From Diadophis punctatus similis (taxonomy: Eukaryota; Chordata; Lepidosauria; Squamata; Dipsadidae): a DNA stretch of 64,000 nt. The stretch lies in NCBI GenBank assembly GCA_023053685.1, contig JALIGW010000002.1, positions 42,113,720-42,177,719 on the forward strand. Reading direction: 5' to 3'. Of the stretch, positions 12,671-24,193 are shown piece by piece; the first letter of the stretch is position 1, and each line of letters starts with the position of its first letter. A program made the translations under genes and the position numbers. A model generated the notes under the pieces. It made no database searches. It was not told where the DNA came from and saw only the letters and a list, made by a program, of their open reading frames with translations.

Positions 12671-12830
12671 AGTTATTCATTCATTCATTTTCTACAGCTG
12701 CCCAACTCAACTAGGTGACTCTGTGTGGCTTATAACTCCAAAATTATAAAACAATTTAAACAATTAAATAAAAACCCATTAAAGCAATAAAAACATAGCC
12801 AAAATAAATAACTAAAATAGTACCTATCCT
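12671..12830 (-). repeat. L2/CR1-type LINE 3' tail
   Basis: (ATTC)n, then a degenerate form of the GCCCAACTCC...GACTCTGTGTGGCTTATAA signature and an A-rich stretch. Similar tails occur at 31030, 43640, 53040, 53740 and 54615. Confidence 0.5.
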
Positions 12831-13679
12831 CGGGAAGAATTGAAGCTGTTGAAAGTTTTCATACATTCTTGTGATTCTTGCTTTCTCCCACTAAAGGTAT
12901 TACCTTAATGTGGGAGTTGGAACTGTCTCCTCCTCTCCTCAAATTATTACTGCAAGACAGAATAAACATTGCAACTCTCTACAATGTAACTGGAAGTTTG
13001 AACACTAATGAACACTGCTCCATTACTGCTTGATCTAATGATGTCATAGTATGTGGTCCAGACTGTTTAGAACTTGGAACATGAATCAATACAGTTTGCT
13101 TTGATCAAGCAAAGTCACCCACTGATTTGAAAAACCATACCTTTAATTCTCTGCTGAATAGGGCTTTTCAATCTTTACCGCTAAAAGTAAAAAAGTAAAG
13201 TACATTTGTAATTGCTGTTCTTCTTCTTTGGGTGGTAATGTAACCCTAGTTGTTATTATCATTGTTGATATTATTATCATCATAATTCAGAATGAAACCC
13301 CGTTTTATAACATAGCTCCATGCTCTCCAAATTAAAATTAATACTAATTTTCAGCATTAAAAATGCTTTCTATTCAAACATTTGTTTTACAATGTGGACC
13401 ATCATACATGAGTTCTCACAGTTCCTCCAGGAGCCTAAGAAACATAAAGCTTCTGTTTGATATTGCTGCTTGATTGTTTAAAGTTCAAGAGCAAAATGAA
13501 GGATTAAAAAGTTCACTTTAACCAGGTGGATAACAGAAATGGCAAAGAAAGGAAGAAAATTACTAGAAAAAACAGTAATCAAAATGCAGACTAGCTTTTC
13601 ATGTCATCTGACAAATCTATCCGAAAACCTGGCTGTATATACATACACATATATTAATAATTAAATCCATCTCTGTTTA
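12831..13679. other. Unassigned sequence
   Basis: No repeat family or gene recognised. Confidence 0.35.
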
Positions 13680-14895
13680 ATCTATACATCTCCGATATAA
13701 CACCCACGCTATCAACGAAGTTCTCTTATGCTGATGACCTGGCATTAGCATATAGCCACAAGGACATTGAAGCTACAGAAGGTGTACTTACAGCCGACCT
13801 TACAACTCTGAGTACATATTTCCACCAATGGAGGCTAATCCCAAGAATAAGTAAAACAGTTACATCATGTTTCCACCTCAATAACAAATTGGCAAAAAGA
13901 GAACTCAATGTACATTTAAACAACAAACTGCTCCCATATGAGACAACACCAAAATATCTGGGGGTTACCTTAGACAGGACCCTGTCCTTTAAAAAACATA
14001 TTCAGAACATGGCTGCCAAGGTTAACAGCAGAAATAACATTTTACAAAAACTATGCGGAACAACTTGGGGAGCCTCAGCCCCAACTCTTCGATGTGCAAC
14101 CCTTGGGCTTTGCTACTCTGCAGCGGAATACTGTGCACCTGTATGGTTAAACAGCTCACATACAGGACTTATTGAAGTTCAACTTTACCATACGATGAGA
14201 CTAATTACTGGGTTTATAAAATCAACACCTAGTCACTGGCTACCAGTTCTTAGTCACATACTTCCCCCGCACTTACGATGACAAGAAGCCCTTATCCGGG
14301 AGTACAGCAAGATCCTGGTAAATTCCTCTCTACCCATACATGGATATATTCCTGACCTCTTAAGATGTCGATTAAAATCAAGAAATCCACCACTCTTGAC
14401 AGCGCGTAAGTTGATGGCTGACCACCAGAACATCACACAAAAGTGGATGGAGGCGTGGAACAGCTGCACCCCCCAAGACGTCTCTGGGCACATTAGCCCT
14501 AGTAGTATACCTCCAGGATTTGGCCTACCCCAATACATGTGGGTGACATATAATAGAATTAGAACAACTCATGGGGTGTGTGTGCTGACTCCTTGCATAA
14601 GTGGGGAAAGACACCTTCAGCACAATGTGATTGCGGGGCTCCTCGACAGACTATTCAGCATATAGTGAGGGAATGCCCCAACAGAAGATATCCAGGAGAC
14701 TGTAGGGACTTCCTCTGTACAACAACGGCAGCTACTGACTGAATCTCCAAACTTGATATTAAGCTTTGAAATGTTATTTCTGTTTTCCTTTTTAGGTTTT
14801 TCTTACTGCTTTAACTGTTTTTAATTTGTAAAAATGAAGTGTTTTAATATTGTGTGTGACCAGCCATACGCTAAATAAATAAATAATAATTAAAA
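13680..14895 (+). mobile_element. 5'-truncated Jockey/CR1-group LINE
   Basis: A non-LTR retrotransposon fragment with the RT catalytic region, thumb and C-terminal zinc-knuckle block, ending in (AAAT)n at about 14871-14890. It starts abruptly within RT, consistent with 5' truncation. Its protein is unlike the CR1, BovB, L1 and R4 fragments elsewhere in the window. Confidence 0.85.
13682..14740 (+). pseudogene. LINE reverse transcriptase remnant, one stop and one frameshift
   Basis: The frame opens inside RT. The catalytic Y-A-D-D box is at 13727-13738 and is followed by a thumb segment with KYLGVTLDRTLSFKKH and LCYSAAEYCAPVW. An in-frame TGA at 14279-14281 interrupts an otherwise open frame that continues to about 14560. 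A frameshift lies between about 14560 and 14596. The C-terminal C-x-C...H-x4-C knuckle is then read in the next frame at 14626-14676. These motifs fit the Jockey/CR1 superfamily of non-LTR elements; the exact clade is not resolved. The fragment lacks the endonuclease and the N-terminal half of RT. Confidence 0.85.
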
Positions 14896-17283
14896 TATTA
14901 CAACATTTAGCATTTGTTCAGTAAAGAAAGATGAAGGGCTTAAACATTAAACATATTAGTGTGGTAAGACCACATAACTTTCATTTGGAAATATGGATAT
15001 CTTAGATATCTTAGATCAGAACTTCTCACATCATTTTCTTTCATAAGTCCTTCCATTTCCTTCCTTACCCCCACTTTGAAATGGTCAGTCTAATGATAAC
15101 ATTCCCCTAAGATGCAGTATTTGTAAATAATATGATTGGAAAGAGTACTCTCCTTGTTTCACGCATAATGGCTACTCTGGAAGAAAGAGAGTAGATCGAA
15201 TAGGAAAGCATTTGCTCAAAGAAAGCCAATCAGGATCAGATTTCTCCAGTCAATGCACATCGAAAAACATTTGTCAGCAAATGTTTAACTACAATGAAAT
15301 TCATGCCTGCTTACAGGATTCTAATTGGATATTTCAGCACAATTTTTGCCCTGGGAAATTCCACTGAGTAATCTAAGAGCAGGTTTGCATCTCAAACTGG
15401 AGTCTGCTTATAATTAATAGTCTCTGACTATGAAGGGTGTCACCCTTTTCAGAAGGATTCTCTTGTTTGTAGAGAAAGAAAGGAGATCAAACTGGAAGAA
15501 AGGAATGAAGTGGGATGATGTTTCTGAACAGTTCATAAAATATGACAGGGGAAACCAAACACTCATTGGGCCATAAAGAAAAAATAAACAGAGGGAGTAT
15601 TACCATAAAGCGGAAAGCTACATTGAAGTGAATTACCTACATGAAAATTTAATGCAAATGACAGAGGAGCAAAGCAATGCTTTATGTTCTAGTGTTGAAA
15701 GGAAGCTGGTAGAATTGCAGTTTTTGAAACATTCCCTCTGTCGTACTTAACGTAGATCACACTAGTAAAAATAAAGAAGGCTCACTGCCTTATTACTTTT
15801 TCAATATATGTAGCTATTTACCAGTAAAATATTTTCATGGCATTTGGTTCTATTTTTCTTTGCAATATTTTGCAGATTCATTTATAGGCAGCATACTTTC
15901 AACCAGAACAGGTCCTAAATGACAAGAAATGGATCACTTTTTGGCTTTTTCATATTCATTTCCCAGCACAAAATTAGTAGTTTAAAATATCTATTTAAAG
16001 GGAATTGCATTGTTCATAAATAGGTGTTCTTTCAATAATTTTAACTTTAGAGAATGAATGTGGGTGGAAAAAAATGCCACTGTTCAGAAAATGAGGTTTA
16101 CTAAGTTTAAGTAGGACCAGGTCACATAACAAAGAGCTGAACTCAAAACCCCATAATGTAATAATACAGGTTCACGAATAATGGTGCTGGTATCTCTAGA
16201 TGTTTAAGCTTAGAAAATATGTCATAACTCAGAAATGCCCAACGTTAGGCCCTCAGACTCAATGTGTTCCCCCACACTGGATGCCATCCCAGAATTTCTT
16301 CAGATATTGTAGCCCCAATACAGTGGGGTTCTAGATCTCATTGACAATTTAGTCTTGCATTCATGCACCCAAATATTCTTAAGATCTCCTACCTGAATAG
16401 ACTGGAGACTGGAGAGAGGTATGGGTGAAGTCGCACATATGACACCGTCTTCTCACTTTGAGCTCAGATATTTAGACAAATGCCTCAATGCTGGGATTAT
16501 AAGGCATTTTGATTTTTTCCCAGGCATGCTATTGAAATGTACTAAATTGATGGGTTTTAGAACTAATGATTTTATGAGGGAAACATTCCTGATTTTTTTT
16601 TAGTGGAATTAGCTATGAAGTACATTTTGTTAAAAAGATATACAAAGTCAATGCTACTTTCTTTTTTCAGAGTGTTCCACTGAAAAGTGGTTTTCTAAAC
16701 TTACGTCGTTTGGAACAAACTGACTGTAGGATCTGTTCCAGTTTGATTCTGGTTTCAGATTGGATTTGAAAAATGAAAAACCTTATTTGCGTCAGTGAAT
16801 AACTTTTGCTGGGGATTAATGCAATTCTGTTAGTTTCCCTATCTTTCAGAAGCTTTACTGTACTACGAACCAGGACAGCCTTCTGGGATGCCTTTGCAGA
16901 TCTAGGCTTAGAACCAGACATCTTGTGACTCCTGTCCTTTCTCGAGAGCAGTTCCATAAAATGGTGTTAGAAAAATTCTGTTTTGTTTTTTGGCTCTTGA
17001 TATGTCAATGCCACCATTATCAAAACTGCCCCTCATATTTCATCAGGCCACTGAGAAAAATTACCCAGAAGTCCTGGCAACAGTGTTATTGGATATGTTC
17101 AGATTAATCTAAATACAAACTGCATTTATATTAGTTTATTCAGTCAAATTTTATTAACTTCTGAAAATGATTTTCTGTATAATTTTCCTAATATACACAA
17201 CCCTATGCCTATTTTTTTATAAAGTTGGTATGGTTTATTTTATACAATTCACATTCTTTTATAATAAGCCAGTGCAAGTGAAG
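14896..17283. other. Long unassigned interval
   Basis: Unique-looking, AT-rich. A minus-strand open frame of 96 codons at 16667-16957 has a lysine/serine-rich start (MSGSKPRSAK after an internal methionine) but matches no family I know. It could be a LINE or processed-gene remnant. No repeat termini were identified. Confidence 0.35.
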
Positions 17284-17656
17284 TGTCAGGGTTCCAAATA
17301 GCATCCAAAACTAAATCAGAATCCGAGGCAAAGTATTCCTCAAAGTTCCAATTTATTAGCAGATCTAAAGCTATGAGGGTTTCTCCACCCAATTTAAAGT
17401 TCATTCCCTTGCTCCCACACCCACAAGTTCATCACGTTGACCAGTCGTCTTTTGCCAACATGTCCGTTACTCCCATCAGCTTCCGGGCAGGTGCTGGACA
17501 AAGGATGGCCTTGAGAATCTAGAAGGAATTTGTTATGGCTACATCTCTACATCCCTCATGCAACAGCCCCTCCCAAATTCCCACAGCAAGAATACATTCT
17601 AAAGCATAAAATATGGCAGGCCAAAGTCTCCAATCCGATATGGCTCTGGCCTGACA
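17284..17656 (-). mobile_element. Solo LTR, 373 bp, minus orientation
   Basis: The ends are perfect inverted TGTCAGG...CCTGACA. On the minus strand an AATAAA polyadenylation signal (17350-17355) sits near the 3' side. The flanks TGAAG and CAAAG match at only 3 of 5 bases, so the target duplication is decayed or the insertion is old. No internal retroelement sequence remains. Confidence 0.65.
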
Positions 17657-18480
17657 CAAAGTATTTGTAGTAGGGATATTATCAAGGGAAGCCATGGTCA
17701 ATTTCATAGTTTACTAATTATTAATCCACTAGAAAATATATTCAATACGGATTTCTCTTTCATTGCTAGAGTCAGCCATAGGTTCAGACCAAGTTTAAGA
17801 ACAGATGGAATTTATGTAGAGATCGGGAAAAAAGCTTGTGTTAGCAGCACAGCTGCACAGCAGTGAGCCCTATTCAGCGCATGGAAATGCCACATTCACT
17901 AACAAGGCATTATCTGATTATGGTTATCAGAAACACCTTTTCCTGCCTTCCACAAACATCTTCTCCCTAGAAAAAGTTAATTAAGCCACAATTATACATG
18001 AAACTTCAGTTAATGCAGAATCAGTGTGTTGTGGTCCTCTTTAGAGCTAGGTTATTAAAATAAGTTAGACTAGTTTTAATCATTCACTACATGACTAAGT
18101 GATAAGTTGTAATTATCATTCTTGGGTTTCGTTTTAGAATTGATCATTGAATCTTTGAAGCCAGAACATTTTGCCTAAGCGTTAAGATCAGTGTTCTAAT
18201 TGTTGGCCAGTTATTTAAGAAAAAAGCAGTAAACTAGGTTAAAGTTGTTCTCTGTAGAAATCCCAAGCCAATAGAACTCCTTCATTAAAAACGTGAAATT
18301 GCTTTCATCAATTTCTTCATTAATAATAATAAAGTAATCCAAATTACTTGCTTCTTTATTTATTTAGATTTCTATCTCATCTACCCTCCAATTTTTTATG
18401 GAAATGTACGTTCATTTTTTTTTCAATTGAGTGGTTCAGAGCTACCCAGTAAGCTCCCATATCTGAAGGAAGACTTGAAT
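17657..18480. other. Unassigned sequence with a degenerate LINE tail
   Basis: A (TTTA)n plus TTTCTATCTCATCTACCC stretch at about 18352-18400 resembles a minus-oriented L2-type 3' tail. Nothing else is recognised. Confidence 0.35.
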
Positions 18481-18700
18481 TTACAATTAGTCTTCAACTC
18501 ACAACTGGTTGTTTAACAACAGTTTGGAATAAAATCAGCCCCATAAAGGGTTCTTTATAGCTCATAAAGCACTTCTGGTTATTGTAAAAATGTCACCCAC
18601 CCATTCTAAAGTCACATGATCACATTTCAGGCACTGACTGACATTTGCAACTGGTTGCAGCAACCTGCTGTCACACCCATTCATAATTTAGAATAACTTA
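18481..18700 (-). repeat. Diverged TTACGACC-family MITE fragment
   Basis: AGTCTTCAACTCACAACTGG, AAAGTCACATGATCACA and AACTGGTTGCAGCAACC echo the MITEs at 21953 and 26592. Ends are not preserved. Confidence 0.45.
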
Positions 18701-18713
18701 GAATAATTTATAA

Positions 18714-18831
18714 CAGGGGGTGTCAAACTCGCATTGTCACAGTGTCGTCACATGACATATTGGGACTTTTTTCCCCTTCGCTAAACCAGGCGGGGGCGGA
18801 GCCAGCACGTGATGCTAGTTTGATCCCCCTG
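18714..18831. mobile_element. hAT MITE, 118 bp, CAGGGGTGTCAAAC family
   Basis: It starts CAGGGGGTGTCAAACTCG and ends GATCCCCCTG. Flanks are ATTTATAA and ATTTAGAA (7 of 8 match). Orientation is opposite to the copy at 12474, judging from CCCCTTCGCTAAACCAGGC. Confidence 0.8.
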
Positions 18832-18980
18832 ATTTAGAATAACTTAGAATAACAAAGAGACAGAGAGAAACAGAGAGAGAAGGGCAGAAACTTTTGAATA
18901 TCTGGACATCAGGTCCAAAACTTTGGAGGAAAATAGAATATAAACTCTAACTGTAGAGGAAATAGCTGAAAACAGTATAT

Positions 18981-19106
18981 CAGGGGTGTCAAACTGGCAG
19001 CCCACAGGCCAGATGCGTAATGCACAGGCCATGCCCACCCCAGCTCCTCAAAGGCAAAAAAGTTGCAATACATCATGATACATCACGATCGAGTTTGACA
19101 CCCATG
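18981..19106. mobile_element. hAT MITE, 126 bp, CAGGGGTGTCAAAC family
   Basis: The ends are CAGGGGTGTCAAACTGG and GTTTGACACCCATG. Flanks are CAGTATAT and CAATATAT (7 of 8). It is close to the copy at 31380 over GGCCATGCCCACCCCAGCTC. Confidence 0.85.
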
Positions 19107-19244
19107 CAATATATTATTTTTATAGACAGTTTAGGAATATTATCAAGGTAAATATCTATTTTTTGTAAGTTTGGAATAGAGTTGGAATATCCCATATTAA
19201 CAAATCAATGGCTAAGGTAGAATAATCATTGGAATGTTAGAATA

Positions 19245-19900
19245 CCGTATTTTTCGGAGTATAAGACACACCAGAGTATAAGATGCACCTTAGTTTTGGG
19301 GGAGGAAAATAGGAGAGGGGGAATTCTGCCTACCAGGTATTCTTCTGGCTAGTCCTTAGCCTGGTCAGCTTCAGCACATTAGTTCGCTCGCTGGTTTTGA
19401 GGTTGGGGCTGGTGGGGAGTCAGCTTCAGCACATTAGTTCGCTCACTGGTTTTGAGGTTGGGGCGGGTTGGGGCTGTGCTTCTAAAGCACAGCTGATTGT
19501 CAAAGGAAGCAGCAATTAGAAAAGCAGGCAAAGCACGGAAGATCGCTTAGCTCATGTTGGAGCTGAAAAACAGCTTGAAAAGCACAGCTGATTGTCGAAG
19601 GGAGCTCCGGTGACTAAAGCAGGCAAAGTGTGGAAGGGGTAAGAGAAGGCAGCAGCTATTCCAGGTAGCCATTTTGGGCACCGGGCATCGAGCGTTTGGA
19701 GGCTGAAAACGCAATGCGCAGAGCCCAAAAACACAAGACATTGTTGGTGGCAATCTCTGCAACCAGGAAGAGGCCCGATGGAGGCTGAAGGGTAGGGGCT
19801 GGCATGTGGGTGGGGCTACATTCAGAGTATAAGACACACCCAAATTTTCAGCCTCTTTTAGGAGGGAAAAAAGTGTGTCTTATACTCCAAAAAATACGGT
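19245..19900. mobile_element. TA-target DNA transposon derivative, 656 bp
   Basis: Inverted ends CCGTATTTTTCGGAG and (minus strand) CCGTATTTTTTGGAG, each followed by TATAAGA. TA dinucleotides flank it (19243-19244, 19901-19902), as expected for Tc1/mariner/pogo-type insertions. The inside holds two direct duplications, about 19364/19419 and 19484/19577. There is no transposase; the minus-strand open frame of 98 codons at 19547-19843 is chance. Confidence 0.85.
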
Positions 19901-19902
19901 AA

Positions 19903-20948
19903 TTTTATTTCTTTCCAAGTGAAACTAATTCAACAAAATATTGTTTTTCATGTTTACTGCAGATTTTACACAGAAATGTGTAAAAACACTTGACTGTTAA
20001 TTTTATTTTTCTTGAAGGATACTTTTGTATCATAAACATTTAGTCATATGATATATCATTCTGGTTTGATTTAACATTGATATATTTATTTCTTTGGTTT
20101 TGGGAACAGTCACATATTTTAATGTGAATTTAGATAGCTATATGAAAAACAATGGATTTATCTAGAATGGAACGCTGCAAAAAAAGAGAATCTTTTACAA
20201 TTGAAAAACAGTGCCACCCACATCTTGCACAGATGACATAGTTATTATTTGCTTATGAAAGGCTCTTTATTGATATAACAGAAAGAGCAATCAATATTAT
20301 ACCATGTGATCAAACTTTAATGCTTTGTTTAAAAGCTGCAATTCAGAAACATAGTTCTGCTTTTTCTTGTTTTTCTTTTTGCATATTTTTATTTTGTTTT
20401 TCTGCTGTGTACCGAAGCAATAAAATAATTAAAAAGAAATTGAATAAAATGGAGGGAAAAAGAAACAGGCTGCTTGTTCAATCTATTTATTTTAACTAAT
20501 CAAAGCTCAAATCCTTATATCTATTTTGCAGTACGAAACATGAGTTTGTTTACTTTGAGCTTTGTATTCATTATAATGTCTGGTTTTATTTATATTAAAC
20601 TTATCAAGACATCGTTTTGTTTCTTTACTTATTAAATGCTGCTATTCCCCTGCTGCCAGAGTTTCATCTCCTTAATTCAGCCTCTAAAGACTCTTTAGTT
20701 AATGTATATTTGAGGTATCACTCTGCTTAAAATGAACCATGCTGAAAACTATCATCAAGCCTTTAGCACAGAAAGAAATCAATCTAGTGATGGTAAATGG
20801 TCTGTGGTCTCACAGGGATAGGCTCATCTGTTAAAACTTTAAAGCCATACAAATCAAATATCCTCCTCTTTGTGGAGAGCTTTATCTTGAATTAATGTGA
20901 AGTAACCCTTTGAGCACTGAAATTTACTAGAATGCCAAATGTACTCTA
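19903..20948. other. Repeat-poor unassigned interval
   Basis: No repeat ends or coding signal recognised. The text at about 20240-20360 and 20470-20760 looks like single-copy vertebrate non-coding DNA, so this is a candidate for conserved non-coding sequence, unproven. Confidence 0.3.
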
Positions 20949-20951
20949 TAT

Positions 20952-21006
<55 letters not shown>

Positions 21007-21245
21007 TTAGTGAGATTTATATACCGCCTCATAGTGCACGCACTCTCTAAGCGGTTTACACCATTAAGCAATGTATATATTTACATTGCCCCCAACAATC
21101 TGGGTCCTCTTTTTACCTACCTCGGAAGGATGGAAGGCTGAGTCAACCCTGAGCCGGTGAGATTTGAACAGCTGAACTCAAATGATCACAGTCAGCTAAA
21201 GTAGCCTGCAGTACTGCTCTCTAACCGCTGCGCCACCTCGTCTCA
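20949..21245 (-). mobile_element. Sauria-type SINE with (TTTA)15 tail, minus orientation
   Basis: The left end is a TTTA array to 21009, then the tail GAGATTTATATACCGCCTC. The body contains CCCCCAACAATCTGGGTCC and CCTCGGAAGGATGGAAGGC. The right end holds the tRNA-like head (TCTAACCGCTGCGCCACCTC). It is a near mirror image of the SINE at 21337. Confidence 0.9.
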
Positions 21246-21336
21246 TTTAGTTGATATGTCTGTATAATAAATAATAAACATGTATTTTACTATGTGCTTG
21301 AAATACTCAGATTTGTTCCAAGTTATCGAAGAAAGC

Positions 21337-21596
21337 TGAGGTGGCTCAGCGGTTAGAGTGCAGTACTGCAGGCCACTTTAGCTGACTGTGATCAGCAGTT
21401 CAGCAGTTCAAATCTCACCGGCTCAGGGCTGACTCAGCCTTCCATCCTTCCGAGGTAGGTAAAATGAGGACCCAGATTGTTGGGGGCAATATAAATATAC
21501 ATTACTTAATGGTGTAAACCGCTTAGAGAGTGCTTGCACTCTGAGGCGGTATATAAATCTCACTAATAAATAAATAATAAATAAATAAATAAAGGC
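21337..21596 (+). mobile_element. Sauria-type SINE, plus orientation
   Basis: The tRNA-like head has a box-A-like TGGCTCAGCGGTTAGAG and a box-B-like GTTCAAATCTC. The shared body (CCTTCCATCCTTCCGAGG, GACCCAGATTGTTGGGG) is followed by GGCGGTATATAAATCTCAC and an (AATA)n tail. An extra CAGCAGTT duplication sits just before box B. Confidence 0.92.
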
Positions 21597-21854
21597 TGAA
21601 TTCTTATTTTACACCATTTTTGCCACAAAACATAAGTTAATCTTAGATTTGGAGATACTTTGTGAAGAGTTTCAGTGCTGTACTTTTCAGGTCCTGAAAA
21701 CGAATCCAATTTTTATCATGTCACGTTGAATTCAACAGGCTTGCAAAAATAAGCCTGTTAAAATCCAAGGTGCTACTTCAGACCAAACTCAGAATTAATT
21801 TAGTTCATTAGATCCCATTGTCCCCAAAATGTCACACTTAATTTTGCACTTAAT

Positions 21855-21912
21855 CAAGCAAGGGCTGAACTAGAAGACCTCCAAGGTCCCTTCAAACTCT
21901 ATTATTCTGTTA
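21855..21912 (+). repeat. CR1 3'-end fragment
   Basis: AGGGCTGAACTAGAAGACCT, CCAAGGTCCCTTC and TATTATTCTGTT form the + strand CR1 3' terminus. It is truncated to about 58 bp. Confidence 0.7.
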
Positions 21913-21952
21913 ATCTTATAACAAAAGGCAGTCTTATTGAAATATCTGTTCA

Positions 21953-22343
21953 CAGTAGAGTGGTCCTTGACTTACGACCACAATTGAACCCACTTTTTTG
22001 TTGCTAAGTGAAACATTTGTTAAGTTAATTTTGTCCCATTTTTACAACCTTTCTTGCCACAGTTATTAAATGAATGACTGCATTGTTAAGTTAGTAATAT
22101 GGTTGTTAAGTGAACCTGGCTTCTCCATTGACTTTTCTTTCAGAAGGTCAAAAAAGGTGTTCACGTGACTCTAGGAAGCTGCAACCACCATAAATATGCT
22201 AAGTGTCTGAATTTTGAACACGTAATCATGGAGGTGCTGCAACAGTGGCAAGTGTGGAAAAAAAGATCATAAATTACTTTTTTCAGTGTCATCGTAACTT
22301 TAAACAGTCACTAAATGAACTGTTGTAAGTCAAGGACTACCTG
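21953..22343. mobile_element. MITE with CAG...GTCCTTGACTTAC inverted ends
   Basis: The left end carries GTCCTTGACTTACGACC; the right end, on the minus strand, is CAGGTAGTCCTTGACTTACA. The body has GTTAAGTGAA-type repeats and GTAAGTC near the right end. A better preserved relative is at 26592. The left TA duplication is eroded. Confidence 0.75.
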
Positions 22344-22744
22344 TAGTTGAGGAGATATGATCACAATCCCAAATCCCAGCATTCTTCAAGTATAACTTTG
22401 GTATTTATTTATTTGCATATACCGTATTTTTCGGAGTATAAGATGCACCTTTCTACCCTCAAAAAGAGGGTGAAAATTTGGGTGCGTCTTATACACCAAA
22501 TGTAGCCCCACCCAGCCACCCCCACCCTTTGGCCTCTGCCTGCCAGCAATTTACCTCTTTGCAGCAACAGAACAGAAACAGAAGCCTTATTAGCACACTA
22601 AGAGATTACTTGCCTCCCGACCTACAGCTGACAGGCTTGCAAGCCATGTGGTAAAATGAAACTAACTACGGTGGCTGTAATGAGACAAAATGCTGGGAGA
22701 TAAACTGCTGGCAATGTTACACTGCTGAAATTGCAAGAAAGTAA

Positions 22745-22830
22745 GCTACAGCTACTGTAGCCTAGAGGTAGAGCTCTTGCCTCACAGTCAGGAGGTTGTG
22801 AGTACTATCCTAGGTAGAGGCAGATTCTGT
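22745..22830 (+). repeat. tRNA-like SINE head
   Basis: GTAGCCTAGAGGTAGAGCTC resembles box A and GGTTGTGAGTACTATCC resembles box B, with CTCTTGCCTCACAGTCAGG between. It looks like a tRNA-derived SINE head without a clear tail. It is not a functional tRNA. Confidence 0.55.
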
Positions 22831-22913
22831 TAATATGTTATTTTGTTAAATGTTTGTAGAGTGTTCAAATTATAAGACTTATTTTTAAAGACTGCTTTAT
22901 TATTGTTCTAGAC

Positions 22914-23049
22914 CAGTGTTTCCCAACCTTGACAACTTGAAGATGTCTGGACTTCAACTCCCAGAATTCCCCAGCCAGCATTTGCTGGCTGGGGAATGCT
23001 GGGAGTTGAAGTCCAGACATCTTCAAGTTGCCAAGGTTGGGAAACACTG
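22914..23049. mobile_element. hAT MITE forming a near-perfect 136-bp palindrome
   Basis: Two 67-bp arms differ at two positions and are separated by 2 bp. The ends are CAGTGTTTCCCAACC. Flanks are TTCTAGAC (22906-22913, 23050-23057), an exact 8-bp duplication. It sits inside the TA element at 22422, so it inserted later. Confidence 0.95.
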
Positions 23050-23551
23050 TTCTAGACAACTTAACAAAATGAAGAAGCTTTTTAAAATAAATTCTTGCTC
23101 TGAAGAGGCCCATTGCTATTGTATCTTCTTTTAAATAGCAGAAAGCCTTCCAGAAAGCCACATCAATTTTAAAGATCTGTAAAAGTATAATCTGAAATGT
23201 CCTGTTTTAGTATTAAGTATTAGTATTAAAATAAGGCAGCTGAATTAAACCCTGACTTAGTCATGTTTGGAGTAGATCTATTTAAATAATTGGGAGGAGT
23301 TAGTGTGATTACATTTAAGAAAACTTTCTGGGATTAATATACTGCCATAATGTACATTTCTCCAATTTTTTGCTATTTCTATGGGTCAAGCGCACATGCA
23401 CAGAAATACACAGCAAACAGTGTATATCATCTATGCTGTTTGCTGTTTGGCAAATTGCTGGGAGGCAGAGGCCTTTTTTCCTTGTTTTCCTCCCCCAAAA
23501 CTAAGGTGTGTCTTATACTGCGGTGCGTCTTATACTCAAAAAAATACGGTA

Positions 23552-24188
23552 GTTGAAATTGCTAACTTATATCAAAAATGTTTATTTGTTCTTCCCTTCA
23601 CCCCACTCCACTGCCTTTCCCCCCTTCCTTACTGGGTATTAGTGACTAGCAAGCAAATATGCTTCTTATCAATTTTTAAGAATGATAAAGTGTTATATAA
23701 AGCACATAAGAAAACATGTTCAGATTTAACTACTGACTTTTCACAATAAAGCAGAGTGTTTTCACTCCTAATAGCAATGTCTTTTGGTCCCCAAGAGTTC
23801 TGACCGCACTTTTGTTTCCAATGTTGTTATAAAATTTTCTTCTGCTTCTTTCTAACTTAAATCTAAGGAGGGGGGGAAATGCATTTCCCCCCAAGTGTCC
23901 TTGCACTTACCTTCATTAAAAGTTAAGTGGAGTCTTTATCATTGTTCAGTCATCTGTCCAATTTCTCTTTTTTCCCATACTTTATTCAAGAGAAAACTCA
24001 GAAGATTCTTCCTGTGAGACTTTCACAGTTTGAGAACCTGGGCAGCTTTGGAGAATGCCAAATGATAGTTATGTTAGAAGGTAATATAAGTAAGCTTTGC
24101 CACCTTTAACCAATAAAGCCATCTACTGAATGTAACTAAAATTCAAGCAAATCTAAAGTATGTGGGAATGAAATAGAAAAACAGAGGG
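23552..24188. other. Unassigned sequence
   Basis: No recognised repeat or gene. The 60-codon frame at 23927-24109 has no known motif. Confidence 0.35.
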
Positions 24189-24193
24189 GGGGG

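Larger units (their letters stand above)
22422..23549. mobile_element. TA-target element, 1128 bp, with nested insertions
   Basis: The ends are CCGTATTTTTCGGAG and (minus strand) CCGTATTTTTTTGAG, with flanking TA (22420-22421 and 23550-23551). Its right arm (CCTCCCCCAAAACTAAGG) matches the left arm of the 19245 element, so the two lie in opposite orientations. A hAT palindrome (22914-23049) and a tRNA-like piece (22745-22830) lie inside. Confidence 0.75.

Noticed and set aside
22745..22830. Possible tRNA gene
   Set aside because: Only box-like motifs remain and a cloverleaf cannot be drawn; a SINE head is more likely.
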